From: Exobasidium rhododendri
Lineage: Eukaryota; Basidiomycota; Exobasidiomycetes; Exobasidiales; Exobasidiaceae
Reading direction: 5' to 3'
Length of the DNA: 64,000 bases
Assembly (NCBI GenBank): GCA_026210745.1
Contig: CP110631.1
Span: 2,046,001 to 2,110,000, forward strand
Shown: piece after piece, positions 21,850 to 30,509 of the stretch
Numbering within the stretch: the stretch's first letter is position 1
Layout of the letters: each line of letters starts with the position of its first letter
Made by a program: the position numbers and the translations under genes
The notes under the pieces: generated by a model
Database searches by the model: none
What the model was told of the DNA's origin: nothing
Seen by the model: only the letters and a program-made list of their open reading frames with translations

Positions 21850-22846
21850 CTACCGGCCAACAAGGTGCCAGCGTGGTCCGTGCCCTTTCTATACTGAATG
21901 ATCAAGCTACTACAAGTAGTCAGTCAACACGCCCACACCCCTTCGAGATCATCGCAGTCACAAGAGATGCAAAGGCAGCGAAAGCTAAAGCACTGGCTAG
22001 CTTGCCAGGTGTAGTGCTGCTTGAATCCGACTACGTACCGAAAGAGATATTCCTCAAGGCAAAGTCTATAGGTTCGCAAGGTTCAGTGTACGGTGCTTTC
22101 AGTGTCCAACGAAATAGTGAAGAAGTGAGGATTGGCAAGAGTATGGCAGATGAAGCAAGCTTGGCGGGAGTAAGTCACTATATCTACTCGAGTGTCAACT
22201 TTGGCAACTTACCGGGAAAGAAGTCTGGTGAGAAAAGGCCTCAAGGGATGATGATCAAACAGAATTCGTCAAAGCATCCACTGAACCCGGCTTCTCGTTA
22301 TCGCGCACAATTCCGCAGATATACCTCACTTTGAGACAAAACGAGAGATTGAAGAATACATCGCGGCCGAGCATCCCAGCCTTGCCACGAACGTGCTTCG
22401 ACCGGTTGCGTTCATGGACAACTTCAACAATGGCAATGGTTTTCCAGGCCACCTTTTACAACACCGTCTTCACTTCGAGCCTTCGTCAGCCGCTGCAATT
22501 GATCGCGTGCAGTGATATCGGTCATTATGCTGCCCTGGCATTTGCAGGCGGACATGAGAAGTACGGAGGTACATCGATGGATCTGGCTGGCGACTGTCTT
22601 GACATTGACTCCATCAAAAGAGTCTATGAAGAGGTAAAAGGTCGACCGTTGCCGACTACCTACAGTCCCTTCGGATGGGCCGTTACCAACCTTGTCAAGG
22701 AAATGCGAACAATGTTTGCTTTCTTCAACGCGAAGGAGGACGGTGGCTTCAATGCTGATGTTGCGTCCCTTCGTGCATCATATCCTGGCCTCAAAACATT
22801 CAGGGACTTTGTCAAAGAAGATCTGTCCACACGAGACTCAACGTAG
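21850..22846 (+). pseudogene. NmrA-like (HSCARG-type) NAD(P)-binding protein, truncated and frameshifted
   Basis: Exon-like segments 21850-22227 and 22319-22846 flank a normal 91-nt intron (GTGAGA...CAG). The first opens inside the Rossmann glycine motif (ATGQQGASVVRAL) and continues with FEIIAVTRDAKAAKAKAL and HYIYSSVNFGN. The second gives PHFETKREIEEYI and VLRPVAFMDNF. Around 22421-22440 the family-like reading then moves one base forward. After that point a different frame gives LQLIACSDIGHYAALAF, ISLAGD-like residues and the C-terminal YPGLKTF. Neither frame alone encodes both halves, and there is no room for an intron. The start Met and beta-1 strand are also missing. NmrA-like proteins are atypical short-chain dehydrogenase relatives that sense NAD(P) or act as repressors or reductases. 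A sequencing or assembly error is possible for the shift, but would not explain the missing start. Confidence 0.65.
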
Positions 22847-23169
22847 TAAATTTTAAAGGTGCTCTTGTAGAAACGGAGGGCACCGGAAAGACCAAGAAGC
22901 GGATCTTGTGCGGATGAATCGTACTCGCTATCTGAATGGCAGACTACACGATCAAGTCTGTCTCGGTCGCCAACTTACTGTTTTTAGAACAAGTCTTCTG
23001 CAGCGCCTGAGGCTGGCTTTGCTATCAACATGTAAACGAGATAAATGGTCCGGCGATCGAGCTGAAATATTAATAGGTGCAAGAATGGGCATAATGACAG
23101 GTAAAGAGAGAATGCGTCTCGATGCGATACGGCTACCAAGGACGCTTTCAAGTAAACATCTAGCACCCT
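22847..23169. other. intergenic between converging genes
   Basis: 323 bp between the broken NmrA-like gene and the last exon of the dehydrogenase gene. Nothing distinctive was seen. Confidence 0.5.
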
Positions 23170-25093
23170 TCAGCTCATGGTCGGCATGTTCACTGAAGCC
23201 CGCGAAGCGCCTGCATCGGCACTTCGCCATAGACTGAGGAAAGGGGGGGGGGGAGAGGTGGAGAGACATTCGATCAGCAAATTAAGCGAGACGAGATCGG
23301 GGCCGCACGGTTAGTGTACACACCTTGTGATTGTCTTGCTCTGGGTGTAGAAGTTGAGGGCTGCCTTGCCGTAGAAGCCATGATCACCCAAGACAGAGCC
23401 TTTGTTTCCACTCCAGGCAAACATGGGCAAAGGAACAGGGACCGGTACATTGATACCAATTTGACCAACGTTGACGTCCTTTTCAAACTTACGGGCGGTA
23501 GCTCCACTGTTCGTGAAGATAGCACTGCCGTTTCCATAGTAGTTCTTATTGATTATGTCAGTTGCCTCTTCCAATGAATCTGCCTTGACGATAACAAGAG
23601 TTGGTCCAAAGATCTCTTCATCGTACGCCTTCATACCAGGAGCCGCTTCCACGATCGAGGGCCCCACGAAGTTGCCCAGGGGGTAGTCGGCGCATCTGTA
23701 CTTTCGTCCGTCCAACAGTATCTTACCTCCTTCCTTTTCGACACTACCGGTCAGCGAGATGACTCTTTCACGAGCAGCTGGTGAGATCAGGGGGCCGCTG
23801 AGAGGGGGGGGGGGTTTACAAAAAAAATGAATGTGAGACTTTGAAGTTCACAATCTCAATGATACAGACTCACAGATCAGAGTCCTTCTCGAAACCGCCA
23901 GTGACTTTGAGCTTCTTGGCTCTCTCCACCATTTCTGGGATCCAATTCTGTGCCTCTCCTACAGCCACCACTACACTCAAGGCCATGCATCGTTGGCCAG
24001 CGGCTCCAAATGCAGCACCAGCAATACTGTTGAGTGCGTGCTCTTTGTTAGCATCAGGCATGAGAACACAATGGTTCTTAGCACCCAAGTTGGCTTGGAC
24101 TCGCTTTCCATTCTTTGTGCCTCGGTGATAGATGTGTGCACCTGCTTTGTCAGAGCCAACAAAGGTGATAGCCTTGATACGTGGGTCGTCACAGATTGCG
24201 TTCACCGTGTCGACCGTCCCATTGACGACATTCAGAACACCCTTAGGCAGACCAGCTCTTTCACATAGTTCCGCTATGATCATAGCAGCTCCTGGATCTC
24301 TTTCTGACGGCTTCAGAATCAACGTGTTACCAGTCACAGTTGCCATGGGAATAGACCAAAGTGGAATCATAGCTGGAAAGTTGAACGGCGCAATCGAAGC
24401 GGTGACACCGTGAGGAACTTTGCGCACATAAGTGTCCATATCCTTCGAGACTTCCATTCGATCTTCGAGCAGCGTCGAAGTGATTCCACAGGCAGACTCG
24501 ACGACTTGAAGACCACGCAATACGTCACCCTTTGCATCGGGGAATGTCTTTCCTTGCTCTAGTGTGATGCTGTTGGCGATGTCGTCCATGTGATCTCGAA
24601 TAAGGGCTTGAAGCTTTAGCATGACTGCCTGTCTACCCAGCAAGCTTGTATCTCTCCAATCTGGAAAAGCTGCTTCTGCATTCGCTACGGCTGCATCAAA
24701 TTCTTCCATCGTCGTATCGGGTACTCTCGTCAGCACTGTTTGAGTGGCAGGGTCGAGAACATCCACCCAACGACTAGTTTTGGAATCGACAAATTGTCCA
24801 TTGACGTAGTTTTTCGTCGTTCCACCCATCGTGCTTGTGCCTCTCCACTTTGACTCGACATCCTTCGCCCTCTCGAAAGCAAGTGAGCCAAGAGAGGAAG
24901 AAGCCGTGCCCTGACTCGCTGATGTCTTCGTCGCAGGCTGAGCTGACAATAGTCGACTCGTGTGTAGACATCTACGACAAGACGCCAAGGCACTCTTGTG
25001 TGAGAGAACGCTGGCAGATCGACGAGCAATCATTGTCCACAAGCGGTGATAATGGTGCAGCAAGGAACGGAGCGCAGACAGAGACCGGGTCAC
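23170..25093 (-). CDS. methylmalonate-semialdehyde dehydrogenase (acylating), mitochondrial
   Basis: Exons 25093-23874, 23797-23324 and 23233-23170 (introns 76 and 90 nt) give 585 aa. The ALDH6 family converts malonate- and methylmalonate-semialdehyde to acetyl- or propionyl-CoA, using NAD+ and CoA, in valine, thymine and beta-alanine breakdown. Evidence includes the N-terminal Arg/Ser-rich presequence ([11 protein letters not shown]), [47 protein letters not shown] and the catalytic GQRCMAL (Cys about 369). The last exon supplies the C-terminus SLWRSADAG...MPTMS, and the SKTITSLW join is exactly what the family requires. A start at 25033 (MIARRSAS) is an alternative. Both introns contain runs of eleven C just before the acceptor, in transcript sense. 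Divergent from the UCS gene (268 bp). Confidence 0.93.
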
Positions 25094-25361
25094 AGAAGCA
25101 GGTCAAAAGTGTGGAGAAGACACACCCACACACACACGATCAGGCGTGTAGCTGAATCTGCACCGGATCCCGGACGCTAGTGGGCATAGCAATTTTCCGC
25201 CCCCCCCCTTTTTAGGACCTCCCTCCTCGACCTTCTCAAAGGCCGCACGCGCTTGGGCCACTCACTGCGTTCCTGCCTTTGCCTTTTCCTCTTTTACGAC
25301 TTCGATCTGAACCATGATGACGACGGCAGAGGAGCAGACCTCCTGAATACGTGTGCTATCA

Positions 25362-27956
25362 ATGTCACTTCCGTCGGGCGTCGATCGAGACTCTATCATC
25401 GATGCATTCAATGCGAGTGCTGCCATCCAATCGAGGGCAACGGTAATTCTGCAGCTCTCTCAGGTGAAGGACGATGTCGTTGTCTCGCTTTTCCTGCCGA
25501 AAGTGAATCAGCTGTTGGCTACTCAAACAGGATCCGACCCGGGTTATTTTGCAGCTCTTCGATTCTTGTCCTCGCTGTTCGCAATTAAGCCTCTAGCAGC
25601 ACATGCTATACTCTTTGATTCGGGTAGTATCGTCAAAATACTCGCTCGAGCAGCAAATTCACCTGGACAAGACTACACACTTGCGTTCATCACCTCTGAG
25701 ATGTTGTGTGCGGCCGCCAATCACTCAGAATGTAGACGTTGGATACTCTCAAGCTCGATAGGTGATGGTGAGAAGGATAGCAAGATCGTAGAGATTGATG
25801 ATGCGTCCGGAGAAGAGACCGCTACGATGCATTGGCTTCTGTTATTTGTAGAGAAGGCAAATCTCGAAAATGCAAGTCATGGCTCCATGCTATCCAAGGT
25901 GGCTTTGCTATCATCGCTGACTCTGCATAAGATACGCAAGGGAAGTAAAGGAAAAGACAGAGATCATCAGGTTGGCGTCTCCGCGACACAAAGTGAAGAC
26001 GCTGATGATGTTGAGAGGAGGGAATTGGAGAAAAGAAAGCAAGAGGACGAACTCCTTTATAAGCTTAGTGTAGAACACCTGCTTCACGACGAGGGAAAGC
26101 AAGCAACATTTCTCGATGAAAGTTCAAACAAGTGGAGCATGGGGAAGAGCACGAAGGAGGAGCTCGCAAGAGTGTGTCGACTATCAAGTGTAGAGAGCCT
26201 CACGTATCTGTCTCTCGAAACGAGGACTCGGGACGCCATAGCTGCAAATCGAGAACTACTCACAGAACTGTGCCGTCTAGGGATCGATTCGAGCGGTGGT
26301 TCAGAGCAACATGCAAGAACTCTTTTTCCACAGAAAGGTGGCAGTGCTGACGGTGACATACAAAGAACCAGCACGTATGATCTAGTCAACGCGATGTCGG
26401 ATCTCCACGTACAGAGTCAAAAAGACAATGCCTTGCAGTATGGGCTTGCATCAGTGCTCGCAAACGTAATGGCATATCCTCTCCTCCTCTCTGCCGAAGA
26501 AAAGCAGATGGGAAAACTCAAGCGTATGGCAAACGCAAAAGAAAAGGTGAAGGGAGCAAATGGTGAAGATGAGGTCGGAGATAGTAGGATGACGGTAGAA
26601 GCTATTGAAAACAGGATCACGGAAGTTATTGCAGCGGGCGGTGTCTTAACCTTAGTGTCCATTGCATTGGCGACGGCGAAAGAGAGCAGAGTGAACGCTA
26701 GCATGGCCATACGAGAAACTGTCTCCAAGGCTTTCCTTTCTATGACCACGCGACAGGACAAGCTACAGCGAGGAAAGATCATCCAATCCGGTGGTGCCAG
26801 AGCGGTTCTGAGTCTGTCAAATCATTGGATAGCCGACTCACTCCGCGACAAAGAAGGCCGAAGCAGACCCCTTTTCGCTCCCATGCAGGCACTCTCTCAC
26901 CTGCTCATCACCGAGAATCCTACGTTGGTGTACAAGGATACGGCAGAGTGTATACCCTCGCTCGTGTATCTGTACCTACACACGGCGTCTTCACAGCTGC
27001 AAAGATTCGAAGCTGCATTGGCTCTGACTAACGTGGCGTCGCTATCAGAGTCACTGACAAGCGGAGTCGTTTCATGCGGCTTTCCGAAAAGGGTGATTGG
27101 CGGCATCAGCGCTTCGAATCTAGCTTCTGATGCGAGAACAAAGCAGGAGGATGGTGAAAGCAAAGTGAGGATCGAAGGGGTCTTGCACGAGAGGATATTC
27201 CTGGAGGAAAATGAGATGAATCGTCGATCATCGCTGGAGTTACTTTGCAATTTGTTAGTCGATCATAGTATCTTCAGGCAGTGGAGCGGTGAGCAGGAAG
27301 ATGAGGAGGACGAGATGAGCAGCAAGAATGCCGAAGTCAGTGTAGTCTCAGGTGAAAGGATAGCAATAGATGAGCAGAAAGGCAGAGTAATGAAGAACCT
27401 AACTTTCTTAGTTACTCTCTGCTCACCGATGGGATTCGATGGTAGTTCAGGCGAAAGTGGTCTCAAGCAACGCCTAGCAGCAAGTGGTGCAGTGGCCACC
27501 CTTGCAAGTTCTCCTTCGACCTGTGCTAGACTCTTGGCACTAGAGGAACGGAAATTGCGTCTCATCAGTAACTTAGTTGGTCAGGCTGCGTCAGAGTCGC
27601 ACGACACACAAAGCAGCGACGAGGTAGAAGCACGTCTGCACATGGAGGACATCTCAGAAGATCCAATCGGTGATCGTCATGCTTCGCTGCAGCTCGCTCT
27701 CCGCGGCTTGACATGCTTGGACTGTATGATACAGTACATAGGCTGGTTACAGGGTCCCGGGTCCCGTGATATCACTGTCTACAAACAGAAACTTGTGGAG
27801 GCAGAGTGCATTGACTCTATCAAGAATCTAGCCCTGTCTCTCACCAAGTCAAGCAAAGGCATGCTCCCGCACCCGGCGATACAATCGCTGCAGGAACAGG
27901 TCGCTCAGCAGTCTTTCAACTCGCTACGAGCGTGCAAAGCCCTTCATCTCGTCTGA
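25362..27956 (+). CDS. she4: UCS-domain myosin chaperone (She4/Rng3/Cro1 family)
   Basis: Single exon, 864 aa from the ATG at 25362. The sequence is an all-helical armadillo-like array, with repeated LLxLxx(A/S)xx patterns from about residue 60 to the end. The C-terminal UCS signature is clear: GGARAVLSLS, the region LAPMQALSHLLITENPTLVY, FEAALALTNVASL, and NEMNRRSSLELLCNLL. UCS proteins fold and stabilise myosin motor heads and are needed for actin-ring and endocytic myosin function. As in other fungi, no TPR domain is present (animal UNC-45 has one). An acidic/Lys-rich spacer at about residues 195-235 and another at about 390-415 interrupt the array. The stop is only 77 bp from the stop of the convergent mS29 gene. 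Confidence 0.82.
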   Translation: MSLPSGVDRDSIIDAFNASAAIQSRATVILQLSQVKDDVVVSLFLPKVNQLLATQTGSDPGYFAALRFLSSLFAIKPLAAHAILFDSGSIVKILARAANSPGQDYTLAFITSEMLCAAANHSECRRWILSSSIGDGEKDSKIVEIDDASGEETATMHWLLLFVEKANLENASHGSMLSKVALLSSLTLHKIRKGSKGKDRDHQVGVSATQSEDADDVERRELEKRKQEDELLYKLSVEHLLHDEGKQATFLDESSNKWSMGKSTKEELARVCRLSSVESLTYLSLETRTRDAIAANRELLTELCRLGIDSSGGSEQHARTLFPQKGGSADGDIQRTSTYDLVNAMSDLHVQSQKDNALQYGLASVLANVMAYPLLLSAEEKQMGKLKRMANAKEKVKGANGEDEVGDSRMTVEAIENRITEVIAAGGVLTLVSIALATAKESRVNASMAIRETVSKAFLSMTTRQDKLQRGKIIQSGGARAVLSLSNHWIADSLRDKEGRSRPLFAPMQALSHLLITENPTLVYKDTAECIPSLVYLYLHTASSQLQRFEAALALTNVASLSESLTSGVVSCGFPKRVIGGISASNLASDARTKQEDGESKVRIEGVLHERIFLEENEMNRRSSLELLCNLLVDHSIFRQWSGEQEDEEDEMSSKNAEVSVVSGERIAIDEQKGRVMKNLTFLVTLCSPMGFDGSSGESGLKQRLAASGAVATLASSPSTCARLLALEERKLRLISNLVGQAASESHDTQSSDEVEARLHMEDISEDPIGDRHASLQLALRGLTCLDCMIQYIGWLQGPGSRDITVYKQKLVEAECIDSIKNLALSLTKSSKGMLPHPAIQSLQEQVAQQSFNSLRACKALHLV

Positions 27957-28033
27957 AGATCATCTCCAACTTCCCCGACCGCATGTGTACATTTGACCCA
28001 TCTAATACAAATGAATGAGGAAACGTAGAACAA

Positions 28034-29638
28034 TTACATGGCAGATTTGCGTAGACTACGATCGAATACGCCCATGTTGCCTCCACTCTCTACCAACTTG
28101 GTCATGAAGTATTCGTCACTAGAGGCGTGCCACAATTGCCCTTCCTCCTTTGCAACCTCGAACAGGGAGATGGCTTCTGATTTCGTCAATTCCAACTCAA
28201 AGTCCACCTTTTCAAATTCGCAGTCTTGAATGAGGGCGTGCATGATCGGATCAAGCTTCTTGTAAGGATCAACGTTTTCCAGTTCGAGCGCAGATTTCAG
28301 CTCATCCGAAATCGGCCACTCTTTGTGTTGAAGACTGTATGCTGTCAACACCTTGCCCTTCTGTACTCCCCCAAAGCTACCGGGCCCACTTTTGCGAAGA
28401 CATGACTGCAGTAATCGAGGCACTGCAAGCTCATAACTCTTCAATTGCCTGTAGTCTGCGTCTCGGTAGGTAGTCGTCGAGAAGAGTGCCTGCGCTCCAT
28501 CAATCGCCACCAAGACGGGAACGTCATTTTGCTGAATCAATCTTTTAAGTACTATCTCTAGGATCTGTTGCGTAGCGGTAGGGGAGGCAGTGTTCTTGAG
28601 TCCTTCTCTGGCCACTAGAGTAACATTGGTATTTGCTTCGATGGTGAGTCCTCTATCTAGCTTGACAGCTTCCCCCCCGATTGTCAATTTGGACAAGCTT
28701 GTCTCATTGATAGATAGCAGACGCTCTAGTATTCCTCGTGCAATATCGGGCTGTAGATATGTTTGAAGTACCTCGCTGTAGACATAAGGTGATGAACTGT
28801 CGACTAGATTGATCGTTCGCGGAATGTAGATGACGATCCATGATGATTCCAGAGCATAAGAGAATGACTGAAGAAGAAGGGTGGATAGCCCCGACCCGGT
28901 CGGCCCCAGCAGTAGTGTGTTGGGCGATGATGAGGAGGAGGCGGCCGATTTATCCAGAATGTCGAACAGTCTCAACGAAGATGGGCGAAGAACACTGCGG
29001 GGCCGGGGTACTGACGCAAACTGTGCAGTAAGACGCAAGGACGAGGTGAGAATAATCAAGAGCGTTGATCACAGAGAGACTTACCTGCCTAGCCATTTCC
29101 CTCGTCAGACCAAAGCCTTGAATTCTTGTAGCATCCAACGTCCTCTTCGTCCACGCCATTGGCTGGTATAATTTTGCACTGCTTGCACTTTCCGGCATAA
29201 ACTCCTGCAATTGTGACATCTTCCTGGCTGGTTCAAAGAAGGGATTGGTCCGTGAGACAGCAGAGGAGGCCTGAGGCGAGGGAGAGGAAGATACACCCTC
29301 AAGGAATTAGCAAAGCAATGCGGACTGAGACCTCCATCCTCTCCTCATTTAGCTCACATCTCCACCACCCGCTCGTTTTTTCGATGATCGAGGCCCGCTG
29401 CTGGTAGGTCCCTTTCTGACAGGAGTCTTCCTCTTCACTTGCACTGAGAGAGGAGGGTCACGTTAGTCTGCAATGGGGCACAGCGACATACCCTAACAAG
29501 TGCCCACAACTCACCTTTGGCTCCTTTCTTCACCGCTGCTACAGCTACACTAGTCGTGAATGAGGCACATAGTGTTTGTAGCGTGACAGCACGCAAAGTA
29601 CTGCGAGGTCCACTGCCTCGAAGACAAGGTAAGGACAT
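28034..29638 (-). CDS. RSM23: mitochondrial small ribosomal subunit protein mS29 (DAP3/Rsm23)
   Basis: Four exons, 29638-29515, 29443-29358, 29270-29085 and 29020-28034 (introns 71, 87 and 64 nt), give 460 aa. The N-terminus is a basic mitochondrial presequence, followed by a Lys/Arg-rich linker. The DAP3 family core has LPQFMP-type and AKLYQPMAWTKR sequence, LLLGPTGSGLSTLLLQ as the P-loop region (about residues 168-183), YIPRT, VPVLVAIDGAQALFS (Walker-B region) and a C-terminal DPYKKLDP and GGNMGVFDRSLRKSAM. mS29 is a nucleotide-binding protein at the small-subunit head. The P-loop Lys is replaced by Leu (about residue 177), so nucleotide binding may differ. All three junctions are in phase, and the joined protein matches family length (yeast about 450). 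Confidence 0.87.
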
Positions 29639-29870
29639 TTCTTGTCTGCAGTGAGCGATGGAGACTGTGAATCAGAACAGGGTAAAAAGATGGTGATCGG
29701 GGAGCAGGTAATTGCGAGAAGGAATGAAAGACTCGAGAAATCCACGTGTAGGATTGGGACCTCCTCCTCCACGACCGGAACAGTCGCACATCTGCTACTG
29801 GTCCTGTGGACGCAATCCTTATCCCTCTTTGGGCCTTTCACACAGAAGCAGCGCAGTTCGTTCTCTCGTC
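29639..29870. promoter_or_regulatory. shared bidirectional promoter region of mS29 and KGD4
   Basis: 232 bp separate the two start codons, so the region must hold both promoters. No obvious TATA box. It lies between two mitochondrial genes. Confidence 0.5.
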
Positions 29871-30412
29871 ATGTTTCGCAGGACGCTGATACGACACGCA
29901 CAGGAAGCGAGGAAGCCGATGATTCGCTTCCCTGATCGGAAACAGACAGCACATAGTGCGTGGAACCTAGCAGCAGTCAGCAAAGTCAAATCTTTATCAC
30001 TGAATCGCTTCTTCTCTTCTACCTCTCTTTCTCTTTTAGAACAAGAAGAGCAACATCCTCATCCTGAAGCGCCAAAGCAAGTGGTGGAAAATTTCGGCCA
30101 CTTCAAAGAGGTCTTTGACTCAGGGCCTCACTTTCATCCGGAGAAATTGGAAGCTTCTTCTTCTTCTTCTTCTTCCTCCCCCTCCTCGTCTTCATCATCA
30201 GCACCTTCCGCAGGGAAAGGAGGAGGTGAAATCTTCGAAGACCTACATGAATTGCCACAGCGATTCTGGCAGACACCGAGCCTCGTCATGGGGCAGATCG
30301 AAATGGATGCGATCGACGTGAGTGTGTTCGGACAAGGCGGAGAAAACAGCTGTCAATGCTGAACGTTGCCCCTTTCGTCTTTCCTCAGAGTGGTGGTGCT
30401 ACATTGACCTAG
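29871..30412 (+). CDS. KGD4: alpha-ketoglutarate dehydrogenase adaptor subunit Kgd4 (MRPS36/YMR31)
   Basis: Exon 29871-30317 plus a 24-nt terminal exon 30389-30412 (71-nt intron, GTGAGT...CAG, phase 0) give 156 aa. The N-terminal ARKPMIRFPDRK matches the PLIRFPDRR box of the family. The C-terminal LPQRFWQTPSL.MGQIEMDAIDSGGA matches the conserved P-x(n)-EEME-I-GG end, whose SGGA is encoded by the tiny last exon. Kgd4 anchors the E3 subunit to the alpha-ketoglutarate dehydrogenase complex in the mitochondrial matrix; it was once classed as a mitoribosomal protein. The start at 29871 (MFRRTLIRHA) gives a short basic presequence. A run of about 20 serines (about residues 98-120) lengthens the middle compared with yeast (about 123 aa). 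Confidence 0.87.
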
Positions 30413-30509
30413 AGATAGCTACTGTCTTCATTACAATACTACAACATCGATAATACAACTATATAATACATGACTGAGAATCAACCCGGAAGGAACAGAG
30501 TGCGTTTAA

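Noticed and set aside
21423-21905. 160-codon minus-strand open frame
   Set aside because: Low-complexity Ser/Arg-rich, no family resemblance, and overlaps the NmrA-like exon on the other strand.
22433-22441. nine-base GT...AG segment (GTTTTCCAG) as a mini-intron in the NmrA-like gene
   Set aside because: Too short for splicing and a multiple of three, so it would not repair the frame.
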